Shown one piece after another: positions 47,989 to 57,071 of a stretch of 64,000 bases of DNA. The stretch comes from an uncultured Clostridia bacterium (lineage in GTDB: Bacteria; Bacillota; Clostridia; TANB77; CAG-508). Made by a program: the position numbers and the translations under genes. The stretch covers positions 38,061 to 102,060 of the forward strand of contig CANQGE010000004.1 of the NCBI GenBank assembly GCA_947601495.1. The letters are read 5' to 3'. Each line of letters starts with the position of its first letter. Positions within the stretch are counted from its first letter, which is position 1. The notes beneath the pieces are model-generated. The model worked only from the letters and a program-made list of their open reading frames with translations, made no database searches and had not been told where the DNA came from.

Positions 47989-48660
47989 ATGAAAAAATTA
48001 TCTGTCGGATTTTTTATAGGCATTACTATTGCTTTTGCTATAGGTTTTGCAGGCGGAATTATGGCAGGACAATTTATGAATACAGGTGCTTTATTTAAAT
48101 ATAAAGATATGGCAAAATCAAACATAAAGCAAACAGTAAAAAAATTAACAGGAGAAGAGGAAGAAGCATTAAAAGCCAAGGTAGAACAAGATGAAGCAGA
48201 ATATGGAAACAATTATAGAGAATGCACATATATAAAAAACAAAAATCCAGATAGAATATATTTCAAATCTGCAAATCAACCAGGATTTTTTATGTTTGAA
48301 AAAACAGAAGAATGTTTTGCACATTTAGAGGATGTTTGTGAAGATAGAATGTCTTATTCTGTTATAGATGATTTTAACTTAAACTGCTTTTCTCCAGATT
48401 CAATAGATACAATGTTGGTGTCTGAAAAAAATTATGTTGTTTTTGATTATGATAGTGAAAATTTAAATGAAACTGATATGTATTATCAAAAGCCAATAAT
48501 TTTTAGCTTTTCAGAAGGTACAAGACTTTATAGATTACTTACATATTTATCTAATAGCAAAGAAATAATTTCAAGAGAAAATTTAGGAAAAGATGAATTT
48601 GCAAGCAATACGAAAACAACAGGTTACAAATATATGAACGATGATTATTATGGAGGTTAA
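47989..48660 (+). CDS. Membrane-anchored protein of unknown function
   Basis: 223 residues with an AAAGGAG ribosome site. One N-terminal membrane segment (VGFFIGITIAFAIGFAGGIMAG) is followed by a coiled Lys/Glu-rich linker (EEEEALKAKVEQ) and an extracytoplasmic or soluble domain with several Cys (ECTYI, ECFAHLEDVCED, LNCFSPDS) and a Tyr-rich end, YKYMNDDYYGG. I do not recognise the family. It ends 3 bases before the deaminase gene and is probably co-transcribed with it. Confidence 0.6.
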   Translation: MKKLSVGFFIGITIAFAIGFAGGIMAGQFMNTGALFKYKDMAKSNIKQTVKKLTGEEEEALKAKVEQDEAEYGNNYRECTYIKNKNPDRIYFKSANQPGFFMFEKTEECFAHLEDVCEDRMSYSVIDDFNLNCFSPDSIDTMLVSEKNYVVFDYDSENLNETDMYYQKPIIFSFSEGTRLYRLLTYLSNSKEIISRENLGKDEFASNTKTTGYKYMNDDYYGG

Positions 48661-48663
48661 GTT

Positions 48664-49113
48664 ATGAATGATTATATGAAAAAAGCTAAAGAAAATGCCG
48701 AGAATGGAATTGCAAATGGTGAAGGAGGACCTTTCGGAGCAGTAATAGTAGATAATAAAGGAAATATTGTTGCAAATGGAAATAACAGAGTTTTAAAATA
48801 TAAAGATCCAACAGCACATGCCGAAGTTGTTGCAATTAGAGAGGCTTGCAAAACTCTAAATACACATAGTTTAGCAGGCTACACATTATATACTTCTTGC
48901 GAGCCATGTCCAATGTGCTTATCTGCTATAATTTGGGCAAATATTAAAGATGTGTATTATGGTTGTACTAAAAAAGATGCAGCAGAAATAGGTTTTAGAG
49001 ATGATGACATTTATGAATTTATAAAAGGAAACAATAATATGATTTCAATGAAACAATTAGATAGAGAAGACTGCATAGATGTTATGAAAAAATATAAAGG
49101 AAATATGTATTAA
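48664..49113 (+). CDS. guaD: Guanine deaminase-type nucleobase deaminase
   Basis: 149 residues with GGAGG 6 bases from the ATG. Cytidine-deaminase fold: substrate loop GGPFGAVIVD, zinc ligand and catalytic pair in TAHAEVVAIREACK (His, Glu) and SCEPCPMCLSAI (two Cys). The following GCTKKDAAEIGFRDDDIYEFI matches the GuaD group of Bacillus better than TadA. It converts guanine to xanthine in purine salvage. A tRNA-adenosine deaminase role is less likely given the C-terminal extension. Confidence 0.85.
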   Translation: MNDYMKKAKENAENGIANGEGGPFGAVIVDNKGNIVANGNNRVLKYKDPTAHAEVVAIREACKTLNTHSLAGYTLYTSCEPCPMCLSAIIWANIKDVYYGCTKKDAAEIGFRDDDIYEFIKGNNNMISMKQLDREDCIDVMKKYKGNMY

Positions 49114-49179
49114 AATAGATACAACTTAGATACATTTTTGATTTATAATTATGTGCAAAATAAATTTATAGGAAAGCAT

Positions 49180-49326
49180 ATGAATAAAATTTTAATTGTT
49201 GAAGATGAAATTGCAATTAGTGATTTAATAAAAATTGCATTGGAGATTTGTGGGAGTGGAAAATGCAAAAAAATGAATGAACTTGATATGTGTTTAGAAG
49301 AATATATAGAGTATAGAAAAAAATAA
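49180..49326 (+). pseudogene. Remnant of a response-regulator gene
   Basis: From ATG 49180 the first ~24 codons (NKILIVEDEIAISDLIKIALE) are the start of a receiver domain with its acidic pair. The similarity then breaks off into SGKCKKMNELDMCLEEYIEYRKK and a stop. The phospho-acceptor Asp and all output domains are missing. This looks like an internal deletion that joined two unrelated ends. A terminator follows at once. Confidence 0.65.
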
Positions 49327-49332
49327 AAAAAT

Positions 49333-49373
49333 TTCACATCTGTGACTTTGACAAGGCAGATGTGAATTTTTTT
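49333..49373 (+). terminator. Intrinsic terminator
   Basis: TTCACATCTG (49333-49342) pairs with CAGATGTGAA (49357-49366), followed by seven T. Upstream A-runs extend the stem. Confidence 0.88.
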
Positions 49374-49390
49374 ATTAAATAATTTAACTA

Positions 49391-49439
49391 TTGACAGTAA
49401 AAAACAATTATAGTATCATATAAATGTTCGTTAACTAAC
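49391..49439 (+). promoter_or_regulatory. Promoter with MarR-type operator
   Basis: TTGACA (49391-49396), a 17-base spacer and TATCAT (49414-49419). A near-perfect palindrome GTTCGTTAACTAAC (49426-49439) covers the start point, the usual place for a MarR autorepression site. Confidence 0.72.
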
Positions 49440-49461
49440 TAAATATTTAAAAGGGGTTTTT

Positions 49462-49920
49462 ATGGAAGAAGATAGTATTTTGTATAAAATAAAAGAATTA
49501 GAAAAAATTATATTAAAGAATCTAGCGAAACCTGTAATAAATAAAGAATATAAAACAATGCAAAAACCAACTCCAACTCAAATGAGAATCGCAAATTACA
49601 TATTAAATAATATAGATAAAGAAGATATATATCAAAAAGATATAGAAAAAGCATTAAATTTAAGTAAAGCAACAGTATCAGATGTTTTAAATAGAATGGA
49701 AAAAAATGGCTTAATAAAAAGAAACATTAATCCTAATGATACGAGAAGCAAAAAAATATTATTAAATGAAAACATAAAAAAATCTTTTAGAGAAAATAAA
49801 AAAAGATTGCAAGAGTTAGAAAAAATAGCAGGAAAAGATATAGCAAAAGAAGAATTAGAAATATTTTCTAATATATTAAATAAAATGATTAAAAATTTAG
49901 AAACAAAAAAAGAACAATAA
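49462..49920 (+). CDS. MarR-family transcriptional regulator
   Basis: 152 residues with AAAAGGGG 6 bases upstream. The winged helix-turn-helix is PTQMRIANYIL, YQKDIEKALNLSKATVSDVLNRMEKNGLIKR and the wing NPNDTRSKKILL, closed by dimer helices at both ends. It precedes a two-gene ABC exporter by 46 bases, so it probably represses its own operon through the palindrome at 49426-49439 and releases it on binding a toxic ligand. Ligand unknown. Confidence 0.9.
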   Translation: MEEDSILYKIKELEKIILKNLAKPVINKEYKTMQKPTPTQMRIANYILNNIDKEDIYQKDIEKALNLSKATVSDVLNRMEKNGLIKRNINPNDTRSKKILLNENIKKSFRENKKRLQELEKIAGKDIAKEELEIFSNILNKMIKNLETKKEQ

Positions 49921-49966
49921 ATGTTCATTTAAAAAGCTTATAGTAAATTAAAGAAAGGAAAACAAA

Positions 49967-51730
49967 ATGATTAAACTATTAAAATATTTAGGCAAAAAAC
50001 AATGGCTATTTGTAGTTATTTGCTTTGCACTAATTTTTGGTCAAGTATGGTTAGAACTAAAAATGCCTGATTATATGTCAGAAATTACAGTATTAGTTCA
50101 AACTGAAGGAAGCCAAATGAAAGACATTGTAAAAAATGGTGCATATATGCTTGCATGTAGTATAGCAAGTTTAATTGATAGTGTAATTGCAGGATATATA
50201 ATTGCTAACATATCTGCAACATTTTCAAAAAGAATTAGAAAAACACTATTTGATAAAGTTGAAAACTTAGCTATGAATGAAGTTAAAAATTTTTCTACAA
50301 GCAGTTTAATTACAAGAACAACAAACGATATTACTCAAATACAAATGCTTGTTGCAATGGGATTACAAATGATGATAAAAGCACCAATTACAGCAATTTG
50401 GGCAATAACAAAAATATTAAACAAAAGCTGGCAATGGAGTGCTTTAACAGGAGCTGGGGTTGCAATTCTTTTAGGAGTTATTGCTGTATTAATAATAATT
50501 GTAATGCCAAGATTTAAACTTGTTCAAAAATTAATAGATAAAATAAATGGTGTAACTCGTGAAAACTTAACTGGAATAAGAGTTGTAAGAGCTTTTAATG
50601 CAGAAGAATATCAACAAAATAAATTTGAAGCAGTAAATAAAAGGCTTACAAATCAACAACTATTCAATCAAAAAGTATTTTCTATTTTATCACCAACAAT
50701 GTATTTAGTTATGTATTTTTTAACACTTGGAATTTATTTAATAGGTGCATATTTAATAAAAGGAGCATTATTAGAAGAAAAATTAATAATTTTTGGAAAT
50801 ATGGTTGTATTTAGTTCTTATGCAATGCAAGTTATTATGTCTTTCTTAATGCTAGCAATGATATTTATGATGTTACCAAGAGCTGAAGTTTCAGCAAGTC
50901 GTATTAATGAAGTATTAGATACAGAAATAACTATTAAAGATGGAAAAATAAATAAAGATACAACAGATGAAAAGGGTGTTGTAGAATTTAAGAACGTATC
51001 TTTTAAATATCCAGATGGAGATGAATATGTTTTAGAAAACATATCATTTAAAGCAAATAAAGGAGAAACAGTTGCATTTATTGGTTCTACTGGTTCTGGA
51101 AAGTCAACATTAATCAATCTAATACCAAGATTTTATGATGTAACTTCTGGAGAAATATTAGTAGATGGAGTTAATGTAAAAGATTATGCACAAGAATTTT
51201 TACATAATAAAATAGGATATATTTCACAAAAAGCAGTAATATTTAGTGATACAGTTCAAAATAATGTATCTTATGGAGATAATGGAAAAGGTGAAAAAAC
51301 AGAAGAGCAAATAAAAAAGGCAATTGAAGTAGCTCAAGCAAAAGAATTTGTTGAAAAAATGGAAAACGGTTATGAAACTTTAATGGCAGAAGGCGGAACA
51401 AATGTATCTGGAGGGCAAAAACAGAGATTGTCAATAGCAAGGGCAATTGCAAGAAATCCAGAAATTTATATTTTTGATGATAGCTTTTCTGCATTAGATT
51501 ATAAAACAGATAGTGTTTTAAGAAAAGAATTAAAAAAATATACAAAAGATGCTACAACATTAATTGTTGCTCAAAGAATTGGAACTATTATAAATAGTGA
51601 TAAAATATTAGTTTTAGAAGATGGCAAATGTGTAGGCCAAGGAACTCATAAAGAACTATTAAAAAATTGCGAAGTGTATAAACAAATTGCCTTATCACAA
51701 TTATCAGAGGAGGAATTAGAAAATGAGTAA
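49967..51730 (+). CDS. Heterodimeric ABC exporter subunit 1 (degenerate catalytic site)
   Basis: 587 residues with AAAGGAAA upstream. Six membrane helices are followed by an ABC domain with Walker A GSTGSGKST, Q-loop ISQKAV, signature VSGGQKQR and Walker B IYIFDDSFSALD. The usual catalytic Glu after Walker B is Asp here, as in one half of BmrCD/LmrCD-type heterodimers. It overlaps subunit 2 by 8 bases. Together with the MarR gene this looks like an inducible drug or peptide exporter. Confidence 0.92.
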   Translation: MIKLLKYLGKKQWLFVVICFALIFGQVWLELKMPDYMSEITVLVQTEGSQMKDIVKNGAYMLACSIASLIDSVIAGYIIANISATFSKRIRKTLFDKVENLAMNEVKNFSTSSLITRTTNDITQIQMLVAMGLQMMIKAPITAIWAITKILNKSWQWSALTGAGVAILLGVIAVLIIIVMPRFKLVQKLIDKINGVTRENLTGIRVVRAFNAEEYQQNKFEAVNKRLTNQQLFNQKVFSILSPTMYLVMYFLTLGIYLIGAYLIKGALLEEKLIIFGNMVVFSSYAMQVIMSFLMLAMIFMMLPRAEVSASRINEVLDTEITIKDGKINKDTTDEKGVVEFKNVSFKYPDGDEYVLENISFKANKGETVAFIGSTGSGKSTLINLIPRFYDVTSGEILVDGVNVKDYAQEFLHNKIGYISQKAVIFSDTVQNNVSYGDNGKGEKTEEQIKKAIEVAQAKEFVEKMENGYETLMAEGGTNVSGGQKQRLSIARAIARNPEIYIFDDSFSALDYKTDSVLRKELKKYTKDATTLIVAQRIGTIINSDKILVLEDGKCVGQGTHKELLKNCEVYKQIALSQLSEEELENE

Positions 51731-53570
51731 TAATGATCAAACAAGGATGCCTCCAAGAATGGGTAGAATGGGAAGAGGCAGAAACTTTGAAAAGCCTAAA
51801 AATTTTAAAAAAGCAATAAAAAGATTATTTAGTGAGCTTAAAAATTTTAAAGTATTGATTTTTATAGCATTACTTCTTGCATCTTTAGGCTCAGTTCTTT
51901 CAATTATTGCACCAGACAAATTATCAAATTTAACAGATGAAATTTCTAAAGGCCTTGTGGTAATAAATTCAGCAGAACCTTTTATGAATATGGAAGAAAT
52001 AAAGAAAATAGCAATATTTTTAGCAGGACTATATATTACAAGCGCACTTTTCACTTTTATACAATCTATTTTAATGGTAGATGTTGCTAATAAATTTGCT
52101 AAAAGTTTAAGAAGTAGAATATCAAACAAAATTAATAAATTACCACTTTCATTTTTCGATAAAAATTCTACAGGTGATATTTTGTCAAGAGTAACAAATG
52201 ATGTAGATACAATTGCACAAAGTATGAACCAATCACTTGCAAGCTTAGTAAGTAGTGTAACACTATTTTTAGGAACAATAATAATGATGTTTCATACAAA
52301 TTGGATTATGGCAATAACAGCTATTGTTTCTAGCTTAATAGGTTTTATATTCATGTTTTTGATTTTAGGAAAATCTCAAAAATACTTTATAGCAAGACAA
52401 CGTGAACTTGGAAAATTAAATGGACATATTGAAGAAATTTATTCAGGATTAAACATTGTAAAAGTATATAATGGTAAAAAACAATCAGATGAAAAATTTG
52501 ATGAGCTAAACGAAAGTGTTTATAATGCAAATAGAAAAAGTCAATTTTTATCAGGACTTATGCCACCACTTATGAACTTTATAGGAAATTTTGGATATGT
52601 TGCAGTATGTATTGTTGGTGCTTTACTTACAATGAACGACATAATTACATTTGGAGTTATTGTTGCATTTATTACTTATGTAAGATTGTTTACATCACCA
52701 CTTTCACAAATGGCACAAGCAATGACTGCACTTCAATCAACAGCTGCTGCATCTGAAAGAGTATTTGAATTTGTAGATGAAGAAGAAATGCCAAAAGAAG
52801 AAAATCTAACAAAGAAATTGAAAAAAGATGAAGTTAAAGGAAAAATAGAATTTGAAAATGTTGTTTTTCAATATGATAATAATGATAAACCAACAATTAA
52901 AAACTTTAGTGCAATAGCAAAACCAGGACAAAAAGTTGCAATAGTTGGTCCAACAGGAGCAGGAAAAACAACAATGGTAAATCTTCTTATGAAGTTTTAT
53001 GATATAAATTCTGGAGATATTAAAATAGATGGAATATCTACAAAAGAATTAACAAGAGAAAATGTTCATGATTTATTTACGATGGTATTGCAAGATACAT
53101 GGTTATTTAATGGAACAATAAAAGAAAATATAATTTATAATCAAGAAGGAATAACAGATGAGGATGTAAAAAGAGTATGTAAGGCTGTCGGTGTAGAGCA
53201 TTTTATAAAAACATTGCCAAATACGTATGACTATGTTTTAAAAGATAATGATAGTATATCTTCAGGACAAAAGCAATTACTTACAATAGCAAGAGCTATG
53301 TTACAAAAAACGCCATTTTTAATATTAGATGAGGCAACTTCAAATGTAGATACAAGAACAGAAGAAATGGTACAAGAAGCAATGGATAAATTAGCAGAAG
53401 GTAAAACATCATTTATTATAGCGCACAGACTTTCAACTATTAGAAATGCAGATTTAATTTTAGTTGTCAATGATGGAAACATTATTGAACAAGGCAACCA
53501 TGATGAACTTATGAACAAAAATGGATTTTATGCAGAATTATATCGTTCACAATTTGAAAAAGTGGGATAA
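51723..53570 (+). CDS. Heterodimeric ABC exporter subunit 2 (catalytic)
   Basis: 615 residues; the ribosome site is GAGGAGG inside the end of subunit 1. A Gly/Arg/Met-rich N-terminal tail (PPRMGRMGRGRNFEKP) precedes six membrane helices. The ABC domain has GPTGAGKTT, the signature-like ISSGQKQLL (SSGQ in place of SGGQ) and LILDEATSNVD with the catalytic Glu intact. One consensus and one degenerate half make a single full ATPase site, typical of heterodimeric type IV exporters. Confidence 0.92.
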   Translation: MSNNDQTRMPPRMGRMGRGRNFEKPKNFKKAIKRLFSELKNFKVLIFIALLLASLGSVLSIIAPDKLSNLTDEISKGLVVINSAEPFMNMEEIKKIAIFLAGLYITSALFTFIQSILMVDVANKFAKSLRSRISNKINKLPLSFFDKNSTGDILSRVTNDVDTIAQSMNQSLASLVSSVTLFLGTIIMMFHTNWIMAITAIVSSLIGFIFMFLILGKSQKYFIARQRELGKLNGHIEEIYSGLNIVKVYNGKKQSDEKFDELNESVYNANRKSQFLSGLMPPLMNFIGNFGYVAVCIVGALLTMNDIITFGVIVAFITYVRLFTSPLSQMAQAMTALQSTAAASERVFEFVDEEEMPKEENLTKKLKKDEVKGKIEFENVVFQYDNNDKPTIKNFSAIAKPGQKVAIVGPTGAGKTTMVNLLMKFYDINSGDIKIDGISTKELTRENVHDLFTMVLQDTWLFNGTIKENIIYNQEGITDEDVKRVCKAVGVEHFIKTLPNTYDYVLKDNDSISSGQKQLLTIARAMLQKTPFLILDEATSNVDTRTEEMVQEAMDKLAEGKTSFIIAHRLSTIRNADLILVVNDGNIIEQGNHDELMNKNGFYAELYRSQFEKVG

Positions 53571-53603
53571 TAAGTAATATTTAAGAAAGTGAAGGTTACA
53601 TTT

Positions 53604-54107
53604 ATGAAAGAAATTGATGAAGACAATTTTTCAAGTGACATATTTGATAAAACAGAAGATTTAACTTATAAAGTTTTAGAAAAATTTAACAAATTACAAA
53701 ATGTAGATCAGTCGCTAACATATATTTACATCAAAGCATATTATCTTTATTGTACAAAAATATATATGGAGCAGAATAATATAAGTATAGATTTTGATAA
53801 AATTTATTCAAAATATAGAATCTGCTTAAGTATATATTATAAGAGCAATAATGCACAAATAACTCAGGAATTATTAGATGACCTTCTTGAAGCTTTTGAT
53901 AAATCTTTTGAATTAATTGAATCATTAGGATTTAAAGACATAGAAGATGGTTATGAATATAGGCATTTTACTGTTGATGTATTTGAAATACTAAGAAAAA
54001 TACTTGAAAGAAAATCAAAATCAGAAATTAGAACAGATATTTTTGATTCAGAAATAACAGCATTTGTGAATGAATTTGAAGAGTTAAAAAGTTATATTCA
54101 AAGTTAG
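53604..54107 (+). CDS. Hypothetical helical protein
   Basis: ATG 53604 is preferred, with GAAGG upstream; an in-frame GTG at 53589 overlaps that area. 167 residues, acidic and helical, no membrane segment or signal peptide. Visible stretches are LTYKVLEKFNKLQNVDQ, YLYCTKIYMEQNN and ERKSKSEIRTDIF. It follows the exporter by 33 bases and ends at a terminator, so it may be the last gene of the MarR operon. I do not recognise the family. Confidence 0.6.
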   Translation: MKEIDEDNFSSDIFDKTEDLTYKVLEKFNKLQNVDQSLTYIYIKAYYLYCTKIYMEQNNISIDFDKIYSKYRICLSIYYKSNNAQITQELLDDLLEAFDKSFELIESLGFKDIEDGYEYRHFTVDVFEILRKILERKSKSEIRTDIFDSEITAFVNEFEELKSYIQS

Positions 54108-54143
54108 AAATTTTATATGCTCAAAGAAAGATTTATTATGCAG

Positions 54144-54176
54144 GCAAGCAATTATTTACAATTGCTTGCTTTTTTG
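54144..54176 (+). terminator. Intrinsic terminator
   Basis: GCAAGCAATT (54144-54153) pairs with AATTGCTTGC (54160-54169) around ATTTAC, followed by T-run to 54175. Confidence 0.88.
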
Positions 54177-54226
54177 TTATACTTTTATCAAATATATAAG
54201 AACCAAAAAATGTATGAGAGAAAAGA

Positions 54227-56200
54227 ATGAACATTTTAGTAGCTGTTAATAATACATATATAAAGCAATTAAATATCTTATTAAATTCAATACAAAAATC
54301 TAATATAGATGAAAAATTTGATATATATGTTTTAAATGGAAATTTAACAAAAAAGCAAATTAAAGAAATAAATAGGGGATTAAATTCAGAAAATTTTTGC
54401 GTGCATGATATAAAAATTGATGAAGAAAAAATAAGCGATTTGCCAGTGCATGAAGCAAGATATCCATTAGAAATTTATTTCAGAATTTTTGCTGTAAAAT
54501 ATTTACCTCAAAACATAGATAGAATTTTATATTTAGATGCAGATACTTTAGTTATAAATAGATTAAATGAATTATATGATATGGATTTTGAAGGAAACTA
54601 TTTTATAGCAACAACACATGTTAAGAAAATTTTGCACAAGTTTAATGAAATAAGGCTTGGAATAGATAGAAATGAGCCATATATTAATACAGGTGTTCTT
54701 TTAATGAATTTAAAAGAGCTAAGAAAAATAAAAGCAGAAGAAAAGATAAAAGAGTTTTTAAGTAAAAATGAAAAAAAATTAATATTACCAGATCAAGACA
54801 TAATTAGTGCAGTTTATGGAAATAAAATAAAAATAGTAAGTGATTTAAAATATAATTTAGGAGATAGAAATTTAAATTATTATAATTTAAATAATCCAAA
54901 ATCAAAAATAGGAATTAAGTGGATTAGAAAAAATACAGTAATTATTCATTATTTTAGTAGAAATAAACCTTGGCATAAAGGATATGTTGGTAGACTAGGC
55001 TGTTTTTATAATAAATTGGTAGAAGAAATGGAAGCCCAAAACAAGCATAAAAAAGTTTTAATATTATCTTGTGGAACAGGTGGAGGGCATAATACAGCAG
55101 CAAAGGCTGTTCAAGAAGAATTGCTTTCAAGAAATGTAAAGGCAGATTTTAAAGAATATTTAGAAATAATAAATCCTAAATTGAAAGATGGAATAAATGG
55201 ACTGTATATAAAATCTACAAATAAAGATGGAAAAGTGTTTAAAACAGCTTATAGTTTAGGAAAAATGTATGAAAAAACTAAATTAATATCACCAGTATAT
55301 TTACTTAATAGTTTAAATAAAGAAAAGCTTTACAAATACATAAAAGAAAATAAATATAATTTTGTTATAACAACGCATTTATTTGCAGCTCAGGCATTAA
55401 CAGCAATAAAGAAAGAACATCATATTCATTTTATGCAAATTGCAACAGACTATGTAAGCATACCTTTTTGGAAAGAAACAAATCCAGATTATTTCATTAT
55501 TCCAAGTAAAGAATTAGAAGAAGACTTCATAAAAAAGGGAATGAAAAAGCAAAAATTAATACCACTTGGAATACCAGTAATGAAACAGTTTAGAAAAAAA
55601 TATAATGAGCAAGAAATAAAAAAAGAGCTAAAATTAGATATTAATAAAAAATATGTATTAATTTTAAATGGAAGTATGGGCTTTGGAAATGTAAAAGAAA
55701 TAGCTGAAAAATTATTAGAAAATACAGAAAATATTACTTTTATTATTTCTTGTGGAAATAACAAAGAATTATTAAACACTTTAAATGCAGAATATAAGAA
55801 TAATGAAAGAATATTAGTCCTTCCATTTACAAATGAGCTTGGAAAATATATGGCAATTTCTAATATAATTCTTACAAAACCAGGTGGACTAACAACCACA
55901 GAAATTGCAACAATGAGAAAACCTTTAGTTCATATAATGCCAATACCAGGATGTGAAAATTACAATGCAAATTATTTTTCTGAAAAACAAATGTCTATAA
56001 AATGCGATAATATAGAGCAAGTAATAAATACAACAAATGAATTAATGGAAAACAAAATGTTGCAAGATAGTTTAATTCAAAATCAAAAGAAATATATAGA
56101 TAAAAACACATGTGAAAGAATATCAGAAATAGTAATAAAAGAATTAGATAGAGGTAATAAACAGTGGAAAAATATTTCACAGAAGAAAGTGATAATTTAG
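54227..56200 (+). CDS. GT8-GT28 fusion glycosyltransferase (glycolipid synthesis)
   Basis: 657 residues with two enzymes in one chain. Residues 1-275 are a GT8-type transferase: MNILVAVNNTYIKQL, ILYLDADTLV (DxD metal site), YINTGVLLMNL, PDQDIISAV and HYFSRNKPW. Residues about 280-640 are a GT28 domain of the MGDG-synthase/UgtP type: LILSCGTGGGHNTAAKAV, a linker, ATDYVSIPFW, LNGSMGFGNV and TKPGGLTTTEIATMRKPL. The pair could add two sugars in turn to diacylglycerol, giving a glycolipid or lipoteichoic acid anchor. It overlaps the acyltransferase by 37 bases. Substrates are inferred only. Confidence 0.85.
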   Translation: MNILVAVNNTYIKQLNILLNSIQKSNIDEKFDIYVLNGNLTKKQIKEINRGLNSENFCVHDIKIDEEKISDLPVHEARYPLEIYFRIFAVKYLPQNIDRILYLDADTLVINRLNELYDMDFEGNYFIATTHVKKILHKFNEIRLGIDRNEPYINTGVLLMNLKELRKIKAEEKIKEFLSKNEKKLILPDQDIISAVYGNKIKIVSDLKYNLGDRNLNYYNLNNPKSKIGIKWIRKNTVIIHYFSRNKPWHKGYVGRLGCFYNKLVEEMEAQNKHKKVLILSCGTGGGHNTAAKAVQEELLSRNVKADFKEYLEIINPKLKDGINGLYIKSTNKDGKVFKTAYSLGKMYEKTKLISPVYLLNSLNKEKLYKYIKENKYNFVITTHLFAAQALTAIKKEHHIHFMQIATDYVSIPFWKETNPDYFIIPSKELEEDFIKKGMKKQKLIPLGIPVMKQFRKKYNEQEIKKELKLDINKKYVLILNGSMGFGNVKEIAEKLLENTENITFIISCGNNKELLNTLNAEYKNNERILVLPFTNELGKYMAISNIILTKPGGLTTTEIATMRKPLVHIMPIPGCENYNANYFSEKQMSIKCDNIEQVINTTNELMENKMLQDSLIQNQKKYIDKNTCERISEIVIKELDRGNKQWKNISQKKVII

Positions 56201-56910
56201 AGCAAAATGAAGATGTAATTCACTTATGGGAACCATTAGAAGTGAAATTAGATTCAAATTACAAATATATTAATGATGAAAAAATATTTTCATTTTTTTC
56301 TAATTTACTATACTATGGATTAGCTTTTCCAGTTTTAACTGTGCTAAATAAAATAGTTTATGACCTAAAAATAGAAGGAAAAGAAAATATTAAAAACTTA
56401 AAAACAGGTGCAATAAGTGTATCAAATCATGTTTTAATTTTAGACTGCAGTATGATAGGGCTAGCTTTTGGATTAAAAAAAGTTTATTTTACTACAAGAG
56501 AAGGAAGCTTTAAAATTCCTTTTGTAAGAAAACTAATAAAACTTTTAAGGGCTGTTCCTATTCCTACAAAATTAAAAGATGAAGAATATTTTATAAAGGG
56601 AATAAATAAAGCTTTGCAAGATGGTAAAATAATACATTTTTATCCGGAAAAAGCATTATGGCCTTACTATGAAAAAATAAGAAACTTTAAAAATGGTGCA
56701 TTTAATTTTGCAATAAAAAATGATGTTCCAGTTATTCCAATAGTAATTAAATTTAGAAATCCAAAAGGAATAAGAAAAATTTTTAAAAATAAGAAAGATG
56801 TTACATTAAAAATATTAGAGCCAATAAAATTTGAAGTAAAAGATAATAAAAAAGAAAGTATAGAAGATTTAAAAAATCAAGTATTTAAGATTATGCAAGA
56901 TAATATATAA
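56164..56910 (+). CDS. PlsC-like 1-acyl-glycerol-phosphate acyltransferase family protein
   Basis: 248 residues starting at GTG 56164, with AGAGGT about 10 bases upstream. A membrane-associated stretch (YYGLAFPVLTVLNKIVYD) precedes the catalytic SNHVLILD (His-x4-Asp). The substrate motif is YPEKALWP in the position of the family's EGTRS block, then FNFAIKNDVPVIPIVIKF. It probably acylates a glycerol- or glycolipid acceptor. The 37-base overlap with the GT8-GT28 gene suggests coupled synthesis of one membrane lipid. Confidence 0.82.
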   Translation: MEKYFTEESDNLEQNEDVIHLWEPLEVKLDSNYKYINDEKIFSFFSNLLYYGLAFPVLTVLNKIVYDLKIEGKENIKNLKTGAISVSNHVLILDCSMIGLAFGLKKVYFTTREGSFKIPFVRKLIKLLRAVPIPTKLKDEEYFIKGINKALQDGKIIHFYPEKALWPYYEKIRNFKNGAFNFAIKNDVPVIPIVIKFRNPKGIRKIFKNKKDVTLKILEPIKFEVKDNKKESIEDLKNQVFKIMQDNI

Positions 56911-56920
56911 AAAGTAGTTA

Positions 56921-56999
56921 AAAGATTGTCAAAGTCTAAAAAAGCTGTGCTAAACTTCTAGTTTAATACAGCTTTTTTCTTAGTTGATAATCTTTTTTT
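56921..56999 (+). terminator. Nested double-hairpin terminator
   Basis: The inner stem AAAAAAGCTGT (56938-56948) / ACAGCTTTTTT (56968-56978) lies inside an outer pairing of AAAGATTGTCAA with TTGATAATCTTT. Both arms end in T-runs. Confidence 0.8.
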
Positions 57000-57009
57000 A
57001 TTATATATA

Positions 57010-57050
57010 TTGACAAACTGTTATAACTGTTATACTATGTATATAACAGT
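57010..57050 (+). promoter_or_regulatory. GntR-family promoter with three ACTGTTATA half-sites
   Basis: TTGACA (57010-57015) and a TATACTAT -10 area (57031-57038). ACTGTTATA occurs twice in tandem (57017-57025, 57026-57034) and once inverted as TATAACAGT (57042-57050), with a 7-base gap. The half-sites overlap the promoter, so repression by the adjacent GntR is expected. Confidence 0.75.
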
Positions 57051-57071
57051 TATAAAAAAGGAGAAAAGATA

